A stretch of 64,000 nt of DNA from positions 2,191,405-2,255,404 of the forward strand of contig NZ_CP045072.1 in the NCBI RefSeq assembly GCF_009301415.1, read 5' to 3'. A model generated the notes under the pieces. That model had not been told where the DNA came from, searched no databases, and saw only the letters and a list, made by a program, of their open reading frames with translations. The DNA is from Paracoccus kondratievae. Its GTDB lineage: Bacteria; Pseudomonadota; Alphaproteobacteria; Rhodobacterales; Rhodobacteraceae. The stretch's first letter is position 1; every line of letters starts with the position of its first letter. Positions 45,497 to 53,447 of the stretch are shown here, piece after piece. Made by a program: the position numbers and the translations under genes.

Positions 45497-46102
45497 TTAG
45501 TATTTGTCTAATTCTGTTATGAGTTCGGAAAAGCGGCGTAGAAACGCGTTGCGGGTTTCCAGTGGTGGACGCAAACGTATTTCCAGCCCTTGTACAATTT
45601 CTGGTTGTGGAACTGGAAATAACCGATCTGCTTCTGCCCTGGAAAACCCGGCAATCTGAATGGCTTCCAGCCAGGCCGAAATCCGGTCGGCACGCTTTAT
45701 TGCGCGCTTAACCGGGGCGGGTAATTGCGCGGGTAAACCAAAGCGGCGATGAATTGCCGCCGTCAAACGCGCATCCATTTCTCCATATTCACTGCCAAGC
45801 GCGGCTTTTACCGGGGAGATCATGTCCCCAATCACATATTCCGGTGCATCGTGCAGCAGTGCGGCCAAACGCCAGCGCGGATCGCATCCGGGATTTATGC
45901 GGTCGTGGATCTCCACGACCAACAGTGAATGTTCGGCCACCGTATAAGCCCAGTCGCCCCGGGTCTGCCCGTTCCAGCGCGCGACAAAGGCTAAACCATG
46001 GGCAATGTCGCCGATCTCGATATCGACCGGGGTCGGGTCCAGAAGATCCAGCCGCCGCCCTGACAGCATCCTCTGCCAGGCCCGTTTTGTGCCTTTTGTC
46101 AT
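45497..46102 (-). CDS. HD-domain hydrolase (YfbR-like 5'-nucleotidase type)
   Basis: The 201-residue metal-dependent phosphohydrolase has the HD pattern: His in YTVAEHSLLVVEIHD, the HD pair in WRLAALLHDAPEYVIGDMIS, and a late Asp in IKRADRISAWLEAIQ. It resembles YfbR-type deoxynucleotide 5'-nucleotidases and related HD enzymes; substrate preference is not certain. The ATG at 46102 has GGAG seven bases upstream; a longer frame to 46156 overlaps the secB terminator region. It is convergent with hvrA. Confidence 0.85.
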   Translation of the reverse strand: MTKGTKRAWQRMLSGRRLDLLDPTPVDIEIGDIAHGLAFVARWNGQTRGDWAYTVAEHSLLVVEIHDRINPGCDPRWRLAALLHDAPEYVIGDMISPVKAALGSEYGEMDARLTAAIHRRFGLPAQLPAPVKRAIKRADRISAWLEAIQIAGFSRAEADRLFPVPQPEIVQGLEIRLRPPLETRNAFLRRFSELITELDKY

Positions 46103-46161
46103 GCTGCGCTCCGTCTTTTTTGCAATGGGCAGGGCCGTCAGGCCCACGCCAGACATGCAAA

Positions 46162-46189
46162 GGGTCTGCGGTCAGGAAACCGCAGACCC
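46162..46189 (-). terminator. Hairpin terminator after secB
   Basis: A perfect 11-base stem (GGGTCTGCGGT and ACCGCAGACCC) with a 6-base loop lies 33 bases after the secB stop on the minus strand and is followed by TTTGC. The T-tract is short, so efficiency is uncertain. Confidence 0.6.
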
Positions 46190-46221
46190 CAAGGGACCAG
46201 TCTCACTTAGAAGTGAACGGT

Positions 46222-46758
46222 TCAGGACAGCGGCTGATCGGCAGGACGCTGGTCCTGCATGCGCCGGGCAATTTCCTGCCGGTACAACGTCACGAAATCC
46301 ACCGGGTCCATGTTAAAGGGCGGGAAGCCACCGTCACGCGTCACGTCCGAAACGATGCGTCGCACATAGGGGAACATCAGCCGCGGGCATTCGATCATCA
46401 GGAACGGATGCAACTGGTCCTCGGGCACGCCCTCGACCAGAAAGATCCCGCCATAATCCAGTTCGCACAGAAACAGCGGCGACTTGTCCTTGGCGTTCGA
46501 GGACTGCACGCGGAATTTGCTGATCACTTCGTACTGGTTGTCGGCCGGGCGCTTGCGGGCGTCCAGGCTGACCTGCACGCTGATCTCGGGCTGGACCTCG
46601 CCCGAGGGCAGACCCTTTTGCGCAACCACATTCTCAAAGGACAGGTCGCGGACATATTGCGTCAGGATCTGCAGGCGCACCGCTGGCTGCTGGCCCGCAT
46701 TCTGCCCGGGGTTCTGGGCATCGGGCGCGCCAGCGCCGTTGTTGTTTTCGTCGCTCAT
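46222..46758 (-). CDS. secB: Protein-export chaperone SecB
   Basis: SecB is a cytoplasmic tetramer that keeps precursor proteins unfolded and hands them to SecA. The 178-residue protein has a flexible Asn/Gly/Gln-rich N-terminus, then the SecB core: ILTQYVRDLSFENVVAQKGL, VSLDARKRPADNQYEV, LCELDYGGIFLVEGVPEDQL, and LMIECPRLMFPYVRRIVSDV with TRDGGFPPFNMDPVDFVTLY. The ATG at 46758 follows GAGGAGAA; a frame from 46812 is longer but lacks a site. fxsA lies 50 bases upstream on the same strand. Confidence 0.96.
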   Translation of the reverse strand: MSDENNNGAGAPDAQNPGQNAGQQPAVRLQILTQYVRDLSFENVVAQKGLPSGEVQPEISVQVSLDARKRPADNQYEVISKFRVQSSNAKDKSPLFLCELDYGGIFLVEGVPEDQLHPFLMIECPRLMFPYVRRIVSDVTRDGGFPPFNMDPVDFVTLYRQEIARRMQDQRPADQPLS

Positions 46759-46808
46759 CAAGTTCTCCTCGGATCTTGAGGCGGTTCTAGCACCGCCCGG
46801 CCCGCCAC

Positions 46809-47369
46809 TCAATGCCGGGTCCAGCCCGAGTTGCCGGGTTTCCCGCCGGTCCCGCTTTGATCGGTCAGACCCTCGCGCACCGGGGCTGGCGGGTCGTCCT
46901 GAACCGAATATTCGCCGTCGATCACGCCATCCTCGCGCCCGCCCCGACCGGGCCGAAAACCCGCCGGATAATCGGTGCCGAAATCAGCGCCGCTTTGGCT
47001 ATAGTGCAGCCCCATACCCGAGACCTGAACACGTGAGGCCATCTGTCGCAGGATCAGACTGCGCACCGGCGGGATCAGCAGCAACAGTCCAAGCATGCTG
47101 GTGAAAAGCCCGGGCACCACCAGAAGCATGCCGCCGATCATCACCAGCGCACCATGGGCCATAGGCCGGCCGGGCGCGCGAAATTCTTGCATCGCACGTT
47201 GCAGATCCATCGCAGCACGCGTGCTTTGCCAGCGCATCACTGCCACCCCCAAAAACGCCGAGCCGATGACCAGCGCGATGGTTGGCAGGACGCCGATCGC
47301 GCCTCCGACCTGGATGAACAGCGCGATTTCGATGATCGGCAAAACCACGAATGGCAAGAACAGCCACAT
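46809..47369 (-). CDS. fxsA: FxsA-family membrane protein
   Basis: The 186-residue protein has the FxsA layout: FLPFVVLPIIEIALFIQVGG, the ALVIGSAFLGVAVMRWQSTR segment, then MIGGMLLVVPGLFTSMLGLL and PPVRSLILRQM, followed by a long polar C-terminal tail. FxsA is an inner-membrane protein; in E. coli extra copies relieve F-plasmid exclusion of phage T7, but its normal role is unknown. It lies divergent from the Tim44-like gene and upstream of secB, a neighbourhood common in Rhodobacteraceae. Confidence 0.9.
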   Translation of the reverse strand: MWLFLPFVVLPIIEIALFIQVGGAIGVLPTIALVIGSAFLGVAVMRWQSTRAAMDLQRAMQEFRAPGRPMAHGALVMIGGMLLVVPGLFTSMLGLLLLIPPVRSLILRQMASRVQVSGMGLHYSQSGADFGTDYPAGFRPGRGGREDGVIDGEYSVQDDPPAPVREGLTDQSGTGGKPGNSGWTRH

Positions 47370-47478
47370 AAAGCCTTATCCTCCGGCAGCTTCTCTTTCC
47401 GGCGTCAACTGGACTTGGGCCGGTCTCCACCCTACATAAGCATGCAAACCGCCGTTACAAAGCTCGTTAGGTCCGTTG

Positions 47479-48135
47479 ATGTCGAACCCCCTGCTGCAAC
47501 TGATCGTCCTGGCGGCGATTGCCGTGTTCCTGATCCTGCGTCTAAGGGGGGTCCTGGGCACACGAGATGGATTCGAACCGCCACGCGTGCCCGAAGAACC
47601 GGCGCAGCGCAGCCGGTTCGACGTTATCGACGGCACAGCCGAACCGGGTGACAGCGACATCGCCGATCACGCCGAACCGGGCAGCCCCACCGCCAGGGCT
47701 TTGGCCGAGATGAAGCGGCTTGAACCCGATTTTGCCGTTGGCCCGTTCCTGTCCGGCGCAAAAGCTGCCTATGAAATGATCCTGATGGCCTTTGAACGCG
47801 GCGACCTGTCCGAGGTCCGCGCCTTTCTCGCCCCCGAGATCGCGCAGGCCTTTGATGCGGTGATCGAGGATCGCAAATCGCGCGGCCTGACCACCGAGGC
47901 GCAGTTCCTTGGCACCCGCGAAACCGCGCTTGCAGCGGCCGAGTTCACGCAGGCGACCGGCATGGCCGAGCTTTCGGTGCGCTTCGTCGGCGAAATGATC
48001 GTCGCCACCCGCGATGCCGAAGGCAATGTGGTCGAAGGCGATCCCAAGGCTGCCCGCAAACAGCGCGACATCTGGACCTTTGCCCGCCGCATGGGTCAGG
48101 ATGATCCGAACTGGCAGCTTGTTGCCACGGCCTGA
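47479..48135 (+). CDS. Tim44-like domain protein
   Basis: The 218-residue protein has an N-terminal membrane helix (LLQLIVLAAIAVFLILRLRG) and a C-terminal Tim44/NTF2-like domain (FLSGAKAAYEMILMAFERGD; LRAFLAPEI-like VRAFLAPEIAQAFDAVIEDR; DIWTFARRMGQDDPNWQLVA). It is a bacterial relative of the mitochondrial import factor Tim44; alphaproteobacterial TimA is membrane-bound with a proposed role in envelope protein handling. It is divergent from fxsA-secB, whose export function fits. The ATG at 47479 is used; a TTG one codon earlier is possible. Confidence 0.88.
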   Translation: MSNPLLQLIVLAAIAVFLILRLRGVLGTRDGFEPPRVPEEPAQRSRFDVIDGTAEPGDSDIADHAEPGSPTARALAEMKRLEPDFAVGPFLSGAKAAYEMILMAFERGDLSEVRAFLAPEIAQAFDAVIEDRKSRGLTTEAQFLGTRETALAAAEFTQATGMAELSVRFVGEMIVATRDAEGNVVEGDPKAARKQRDIWTFARRMGQDDPNWQLVATA

Positions 48136-48138
48136 ACC

Positions 48139-48756
48139 ATGAAGCGGCGGCGGGGACTTTCGACCGAGGACAAGGTCCTGTGGTCCCGCGTCGCCGCCAG
48201 CGTCGATCCATTGCACCCCGGGGGCAGGCATCCCGCACCAGCGGATGATCCGCCCCCGGCACTGACCCCGACAAAGATAGCGCCCTCGCGGCAGGCGGCC
48301 GAGCCGGTGCCGCCGCCCTCGCTAGCCGGACTGCGGCTTGGCAACCGCAAGGATGCCGCCTCGACCCGCATCGACCTGTCCCCCTTGCCGAATGAGGCGC
48401 TGGACGCCCAGCCCCTGCGCATGGATCACAAGACCCATCGCCAGATGACGCGCGGCAAGCTGTCGCCCGAGGCGCGGATCGACCTGCATGGCATGACACT
48501 GGCCGTCGCCCAGCCGGTGCTGACCCGCTTTATCATGCAGGCGCGGGCAGACCGATTACGGCTGGTTCTGGTCATCACCGGCAAGGGACGGGCAGGCGGG
48601 CCGGATGCGCCGCTGCCGGTCAGGCCCGGGGCCCTGCGCCACAATGTGCCGCATTGGCTGCATATGCCGCCACTAAGCACAGCCGTGCTGCAGGTCCGTC
48701 CAGCGCATCGCCGCCACGGCGGTGAAGGCGCCTATTACGTTTATCTGCGCCGCTAG
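48139..48756 (+). CDS. Smr-domain protein
   Basis: The 205-residue protein has a disordered Pro-rich N-terminus and a C-terminal Smr domain (ARIDLHGMTLAVAQPVLTRF, VLVITGKGRAGG, RPGALRHNVPHWLH and HRRHGGEGAYYVYLRR). DLHGMT and the GKG turn are the family core. Stand-alone Smr proteins are candidate nucleases acting on branched DNA or on RNA at stalled ribosomes. It follows the Tim44-like gene after three bases. In some relatives mltA lies between the two; it is absent here. It overlaps the convergent hydrolase gene by four bases. Confidence 0.88.
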   Translation: MKRRRGLSTEDKVLWSRVAASVDPLHPGGRHPAPADDPPPALTPTKIAPSRQAAEPVPPPSLAGLRLGNRKDAASTRIDLSPLPNEALDAQPLRMDHKTHRQMTRGKLSPEARIDLHGMTLAVAQPVLTRFIMQARADRLRLVLVITGKGRAGGPDAPLPVRPGALRHNVPHWLHMPPLSTAVLQVRPAHRRHGGEGAYYVYLRR

Positions 48757-49826
48757 AAAGCGGGCGAGATCACGATCTGGGCCGCACGCTCGGCATGCAG
48801 CGTGGCGCGGGTCAGCGGCCCCAGCCCGCCCGAGGCATCGAGCGAGAATTTCTGGTTCAGCTCTTGCGCCTGTGACAGGATCTGCAACAGTGCCGGAGAG
48901 GTGGCGACGTTGAAATGCCCGTCTCCGGTCGAAAAGGCACCGACATCGACCAGTGTCACCGGCAGATCCGCCACCGGCGCCGCATCGGTCAGACTGCCCA
49001 GCCGCACCTCTTCGGCCGAGATCAGCGCCGAAAGGCTAAGCGCCCGATCCCGCCCCGAGGTAAAGATGACAAAGGGTTGCGGCAGCCGCCCGATCGCTTT
49101 GGCCTGCATCCGGAACAGGTCGACGTTGATATCGGGCGACAGCAGCACCACCCCGCCGATACGGTCAAGCGTCTGACGTTTGCCGCCGATGGCCATCTGG
49201 CGCAGGCTCTCCATCAGCAGCGCAGCACCCATCGAATGTGCCACCAGAATGACCTTGCCGGCACCCGCATCAGTGGCGATGTCGATGCTGCTTTCCAGTG
49301 CATCGCGGGAATAAAGGATGGTTTCGCGATCTGCCGCATAGGCCAGCGGCTGCCCGCGTGATGGCCATGAGAAATGCAGCGGCACTCCGGGCAGGCTCAG
49401 GTCATGTTCAAGCTGGGCAAAGCGATAAAGCCCCTCGGCAAAGGTATTGTTGTAACCATGAACGAACAGGACTACGTCGCGGTCGCCTGCGGGCCGCGCG
49501 GCGATGGCATGGCGCAGATCGGCGCGGAAATCCCGGGGGCGGGGATAGCGCACAAATTCTGAAACCAGAAAGTCGCGTCGGGGATCTGGCCTTGCCCCCC
49601 TGCGGGGATAGGTGATCGAGCCGGGCTGGCGCTCGGGCGGGACCGAGACATCGACGCGGCCAAAGCTTACCTGCTCCTGACCACGGCCATCGGGGGTGCG
49701 GTTGGTAGCGATATAGATGCGCTCGACATGACCGACCCCCGCCGCCTCGGGGGCGATGGTGATATCACCCCGTGGCGCACAAGCCGCGAGCAACAAGATA
49801 AGCGAAAACAGGATCCGCGCCGACAT
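48753..49826 (-). CDS. DUF900-type alpha/beta hydrolase lipoprotein
   Basis: The 357-residue protein has a lipoprotein signal (ARILFSLILLLAACAPRG; lipobox LAAC) and a DUF900-type alpha/beta hydrolase domain: IYIATNRTPDGRGQEQVSFG at the start, the oxyanion region VVLFVHGYNNTFAEGLYRFA, HFSWPSRG, the nucleophile elbow VILVAHSMGAALLMESLR (G/H-S-M-G), and late Asp and His (SGRDRALSLS; GHFNVATSP). It is probably a membrane-anchored esterase or lipase on the periplasmic side. The substrate is unknown. Confidence 0.87.
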   Translation of the reverse strand: MSARILFSLILLLAACAPRGDITIAPEAAGVGHVERIYIATNRTPDGRGQEQVSFGRVDVSVPPERQPGSITYPRRGARPDPRRDFLVSEFVRYPRPRDFRADLRHAIAARPAGDRDVVLFVHGYNNTFAEGLYRFAQLEHDLSLPGVPLHFSWPSRGQPLAYAADRETILYSRDALESSIDIATDAGAGKVILVAHSMGAALLMESLRQMAIGGKRQTLDRIGGVVLLSPDINVDLFRMQAKAIGRLPQPFVIFTSGRDRALSLSALISAEEVRLGSLTDAAPVADLPVTLVDVGAFSTGDGHFNVATSPALLQILSQAQELNQKFSLDASGGLGPLTRATLHAERAAQIVISPAF

Positions 49827-49886
49827 ATCCCCCGCCTTTCAGACTTGCGGGGGACAATGCCATGCCGCGACGCGGCGGGAAAGTCC

Positions 49887-50063
49887 TCAGCCGTAATTCG
49901 CCTTGGGACCCGCCAGCCACCAGATGATCAACCCGACCACGGGCAGGATAGCCACCAGCGCGATCCAGATCAGCTTGGTCGTCGTGGTTTCATTCGTGTT
50001 GATGATCGAGGCAATGGCCCAGACATCCAGCGCGAAGATGATGAATCCGAAGACATATCCCAT
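49887..50063 (-). CDS. PLDc_N-type small membrane protein
   Basis: The 58-residue protein has two hydrophobic helices (YVFGFIIFALDVWAIASIIN; IWIALVAILPVVGLIIWWLA) joined by NTNETTTTKL, ending GPKANYG. This matches the short membrane module found at the N-terminus of cardiolipin synthases (PLDc_N), here without the phospholipase D part. The ATG at 50063 has GGGGAACG upstream; a frame from 50093 is longer. Its ribosome site overlaps a hairpin placed between it and hslU. Confidence 0.8.
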   Translation of the reverse strand: MGYVFGFIIFALDVWAIASIINTNETTTTKLIWIALVAILPVVGLIIWWLAGPKANYG

Positions 50064-50071
50064 AAGCGTTC

Positions 50072-50102
50072 CCCACCGTTGCGTCATCTGCACAACGGTG
50101 GG
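50072..50102 (-). other. Stem-loop between hslU and the PLDc_N gene
   Basis: A perfect 10-base stem (CCCACCGTTG and CAACGGTGGG) with an 11-base loop lies 18 bases after the hslU stop. No T-run follows. The 3' arm runs into the ribosome site of the small gene, so it could affect both termination and translation. Confidence 0.5.
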
Positions 50103-50119
50103 AAAGGCGTCAGGGTTCC

Positions 50120-51424
50120 CTAAAGCACATAGCGAGACAGGTCGGTCGAACGCGCCAGATCGCCCAGATGCTTTTCGACAAAGGCTTCATCGACCACCAC
50201 CGTCTCGCCCGAGCGGTCGGGAGCGCTGAAGGACAGCTCTTCGAACACCCGCTCCATCACCGTGTAAAGGCGGCGGGCACCGATGTTCTCGACCGAGCTG
50301 TTCACCTCGGCAGCGATCCGGGCAAGCGCACGAATACCATCATCGGTAAACTGGACCGTCACCCCCTCGGTCGCCATCAGGCCCGTGTATTGCCGGGTCA
50401 GGGCGTTGTCGGTCTCGGTCAGGATGCGGATAAAGTCCTCTTCGGTCAGGGCCCGCAGCTCGACCCGGATCGGCAGGCGGCCCTGAAGTTCGGGCAGCAG
50501 GTCCGATGGCTTGGCGATGTGGAAAGCGCCGCTGGTGATGAACAGGATGTGATCCGTCCTGACCGGGCCGTATTTTGTGGAAACCGTGGTCCCCTCGATC
50601 AGCGGCAGCAGGTCGCGCTGCACCCCCTCGCGCGAGACATCGCCGCCCCTTGCATCGGTACGCGCGGCGACCTTGTCGATCTCATCAATAAAGACGATGC
50701 CGTTTTCCTGCACCGCCTCAAGCGCGGCGGCGCGGACCACCTCGTCATCCAAAAGCTTGTCTGCCTCTTCCGCGATCAACAGTTCATAGCTTTCCGCGAC
50801 GGTGATCTTGCGGCGAACCTGCCGGCCACCGAAAGCCTTGAAAAGACCTGACAGATCCATCATCCCGCCCATGGCACCGGGCTGGCCGGGGATCTCCATC
50901 ATGCCCAGGGGGTTCGAGCTGTCGCGCAGCTCAAGCTCGATCACCTTGTCGTCCAGCTCACCACGTTTCAGCTTTTCGCGGAACATCTCGCGGGTCTGCT
51001 CGCGGGCGCCTTCGCCGGCAAGGGCGGCAACAACGCGGTCCTCAGCCGATTTATGGGCGCGGGCCTTGACCTGTTCGCGCATACGCTCACGCGTCTCGAT
51101 GATCGCGGCATCGGTCAGGTCGCGGATGATCTGTTCGACGTCGCGGCCGACATAGCCGACCTCGGTGAACTTGGTCGCCTCGACCTTCAGGAAAGGGGCG
51201 CGGGCCAGCTTGGCAAGGCGGCGGCTGATCTCGGTCTTACCGACACCGGTCGGGCCGATCATCAGGATGTTCTTGGGATAGACCTCGTCGCGCAGATCGT
51301 CGCCAAGCTGCCGCCGCCGCCAGCGGTTGCGCAGCGCCACGGCCACGGCGCGCTTGGCGTCCCTTTGCCCGATGATGAAGCGATCCAGCTCCGAGACAAT
51401 CTCGCGCGGCGTCAAGTCACTCAT
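50120..51424 (-). CDS. hslU: ATP-dependent protease ATPase subunit HslU
   Basis: HslU is the hexameric AAA+ unfoldase that feeds proteins into HslV. The 434-residue protein has Walker A in [20 protein letters not shown], the inserted I domain (about residues 110-230), Walker B in [14 protein letters not shown], sensor 2 in [20 protein letters not shown], and the C-terminal tail LSRYVL that inserts into HslV. It is the second gene of hslV-hslU, 64 bases after hslV. Confidence 0.97.
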   Translation of the reverse strand: MSDLTPREIVSELDRFIIGQRDAKRAVAVALRNRWRRRQLGDDLRDEVYPKNILMIGPTGVGKTEISRRLAKLARAPFLKVEATKFTEVGYVGRDVEQIIRDLTDAAIIETRERMREQVKARAHKSAEDRVVAALAGEGAREQTREMFREKLKRGELDDKVIELELRDSSNPLGMMEIPGQPGAMGGMMDLSGLFKAFGGRQVRRKITVAESYELLIAEEADKLLDDEVVRAAALEAVQENGIVFIDEIDKVAARTDARGGDVSREGVQRDLLPLIEGTTVSTKYGPVRTDHILFITSGAFHIAKPSDLLPELQGRLPIRVELRALTEEDFIRILTETDNALTRQYTGLMATEGVTVQFTDDGIRALARIAAEVNSSVENIGARRLYTVMERVFEELSFSAPDRSGETVVVDEAFVEKHLGDLARSTDLSRYVL

Positions 51425-51488
51425 GCTCTACCTTTCCTGTCAGGGGCTACCGGCGGCCTTCCTGTTTCCTGCTCACGGGCGGCGGGCG

Positions 51489-52043
51489 TCAGCCCAGCAC
51501 CTCGACCGTCAGATTTCCGTTGGTGTAGACGCAGATATCGGCGGCAATCGCCATCGCCTTGCGCGCGACAGCCTCGGCATCCAGGTCGCTTTCCATCAGC
51601 CCCCGCGCAGCGGCAAGGGCAAAGTTCCCGCCCGAACCGATGGCCGCCACGTCATGTTCAGGCTCAAGCACGTCGCCCGCGCCGGTGACGACGAAAATAT
51701 CCTTGCCATCGGTCACGATCAGCATGGCCTCAAGATTGCGCAGGTATTTGTCCATGCGCCAGTCCTTGGCCAAATCGACACAGGCGCGGGCCAGTTGCCC
51801 GGGCGCCGCCTCAAGCTTCTTTTCCAGCCGTTCCAGCAGGGTAAAGGCATCGGCGGTCGAACCGGCAAAACCAACGACAACGTCATGCCCGCCCGGGTTT
51901 AGCCGGCGCACCTTGCGTGCCGTGCCCTTCATGACCGTCTGGCCAACGCTGACCTGCCCGTCCCCGGCGACGACGACACGGCCATTGCGCCGCACCGCCA
52001 GAATCGTGGTTCCGTGCCAGCCGGGAAATTTGTCTTCGGACAT
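51489..52043 (-). CDS. hslV: ATP-dependent protease peptidase subunit HslV
   Basis: HslV is a proteasome-like threonine peptidase that forms a double ring with HslU. The 184-residue protein reads [20 protein letters not shown], with the catalytic Thr predicted at residue 12 after an 11-residue leader ([11 protein letters not shown]) that must be removed; such a propeptide is usual in alphaproteobacteria and differs from E. coli, where Thr follows Met directly. [14 protein letters not shown] and [14 protein letters not shown] end the domain. The ATG at 52043 is the first suitable start. A heat-shock-type promoter lies just upstream. Confidence 0.96.
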   Translation of the reverse strand: MSEDKFPGWHGTTILAVRRNGRVVVAGDGQVSVGQTVMKGTARKVRRLNPGGHDVVVGFAGSTADAFTLLERLEKKLEAAPGQLARACVDLAKDWRMDKYLRNLEAMLIVTDGKDIFVVTGAGDVLEPEHDVAAIGSGGNFALAAARGLMESDLDAEAVARKAMAIAADICVYTNGNLTVEVLG

Positions 52044-52075
52044 GCCTATCTCCGATCTCAGCCCTGCCGCGTCAG

Positions 52076-52102
52076 ATATGGGTCCATGGCCGCTTTCGCA
52101 AC
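52076..52102 (-). promoter_or_regulatory. Sigma-32 (RpoH)-type promoter of hslVU
   Basis: On the minus strand GTTGCGA is followed after 13 bases by CCCATAT, 33 bases before the hslV ATG. This is close to the alphaproteobacterial RpoH pattern (CTTGAA, then CCCATnT) and fits heat-shock control of hslVU. Confidence 0.6.
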
Positions 52103-52145
52103 CCGCCCCCTTCCACAGCGCCGCGCGGGCCGATAGCTTGCCGGC

Positions 52146-53066
52146 ATGACCAAAGCGCCAATCCTGCGTGTCTATCTGGAAGGTTCGATGCTGCGATCGG
52201 CCCGGGCAGGCAGCTTTAACTTCATGGCCGTTCTGCGCCGCGCGGTCGAAGGCGCGGGCTGGCAGGTCGAATGGCACGAAACCGGCCATATGGCGCGGAT
52301 GGCGGCCCCCCTGCGGGGCGGATATGCGCTGTTTCACATGGAGGCCCCCACGCATGAGCGGGCGCTGACCTTTCGCCGCGCCTATCACTATCCGTTCTGG
52401 CAGATCGAGCCGGTGCAGCAGCGCTGGCGCTTTCAGGTCGCAAAACGCAGCTACGACCCCGCAACCGTCGATCCCGAGGCAGCGCACACCTTTGCCGAGC
52501 GGCTGCGCACAAGGGTCCTGCCCGGGCCGCCGCCGCAGCGGGGCAAGACAGTGCTGGTGCCGCTACAGGGCCACATCCGCCGCTGCCGGTCATTCCAGAG
52601 CACGAGCCCGGTCGAGATGCTTGATGCCGTTGCTGCCACCGGGCGCCCGACCGTCGCCACCCTGCACCCAAGAGAGATCTATGACGACGCCGACCATGCC
52701 GCGCTGGACCAGCTTGCTGCGCGCTACCCCAACCTGAAAATCGGCGGCGACACGATGCGGATCTTGCGCGACTGCGCCTTTGTCGCGACGCAAAACAGCG
52801 CTGTCGCTTTTGACGGCTATCTGTTGGGCAAGCCTGCGGTGCTGTTCGGGCAGATCGACTTTCACCATATCGGCCTGAATGTCGCCGATCTGGGCGTGGC
52901 AGAGGCGCTGGCCCGCGCCGAGACACATGCCCCGGATTTCGATCGCTACCTGTTCTGGTTTCTTCAGGAAAATTCGATCAATGCCTCGCGGCCCGATGCA
53001 GGGGCGCGGATCATTGATGCAATGCGCAGGGGCGGCTGGCCTATCGGCACCGCCCCCGACGCGTAA
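52146..53066 (+). CDS. Capsule polysaccharide synthesis-like protein
   Basis: The 306-residue soluble protein has no signal peptide. Its C-terminal half, including [40 protein letters not shown] and [20 protein letters not shown], matches the GT-B-like fold of capsule synthesis/export proteins (KpsS/KpsC-type, Pfam Capsule_synth), in which Ser in TQNS and the PAVLFG strand are typical. It may be a Kdo- or other glycosyltransferase acting on a surface polysaccharide. It stands alone and faces trxA; no capsule gene cluster is nearby. Confidence 0.7.
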   Translation: MTKAPILRVYLEGSMLRSARAGSFNFMAVLRRAVEGAGWQVEWHETGHMARMAAPLRGGYALFHMEAPTHERALTFRRAYHYPFWQIEPVQQRWRFQVAKRSYDPATVDPEAAHTFAERLRTRVLPGPPPQRGKTVLVPLQGHIRRCRSFQSTSPVEMLDAVAATGRPTVATLHPREIYDDADHAALDQLAARYPNLKIGGDTMRILRDCAFVATQNSAVAFDGYLLGKPAVLFGQIDFHHIGLNVADLGVAEALARAETHAPDFDRYLFWFLQENSINASRPDAGARIIDAMRRGGWPIGTAPDA

Positions 53067-53070
53067 AGGA

Positions 53071-53394
53071 TCAGATCGACTCGTCGATCCAGGCTTTCAG
53101 CGCAGCTTTAGGCGCAGCGCCGATCTTGTTCGAAACGACTTGCCCGTCCTTGAACAGGAAAAGCGCCGGAATACCGCGCACGCCAAGGGCGGCGGGGCTT
53201 TCGGGGTTCTCGTCCACGTTGATTTTGACGATTTTCACACGACCTTCGTATTCGGCTGCCAGCTCTTCCAGCGAGGGGCCGATCTGGCGGCAAGGCCCGC
53301 ACCATTCGGCCCAGAAATCGACCACGACAGGGGTCGAGGACTGACGGACTTCGCTGTCGAATTCGGCGTCGGTAACGGCTTGAGTGTTGGCCAT
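53071..53394 (-). CDS. trxA: Thioredoxin
   Basis: The 107-residue protein is a standard thioredoxin with [20 protein letters not shown] as its redox site and the cis-Pro in [20 protein letters not shown]. It reduces protein disulfides, ribonucleotide reductase and peroxiredoxins using thioredoxin reductase. The ATG at 53394 follows AGGAGAG. It lies 53 bases after the addA stop on the same strand, as in many Rhodobacteraceae, and its stop is four bases from that of the convergent capsule-like gene. Confidence 0.95.
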   Translation of the reverse strand: MANTQAVTDAEFDSEVRQSSTPVVVDFWAEWCGPCRQIGPSLEELAAEYEGRVKIVKINVDENPESPAALGVRGIPALFLFKDGQVVSNKIGAAPKAALKAWIDESI

Positions 53395-53447
53395 AGGGCT
53401 CTCCTGCAATGTGCCGGCTGGCACCGGCGGGGCGTATCGGACAAGAG

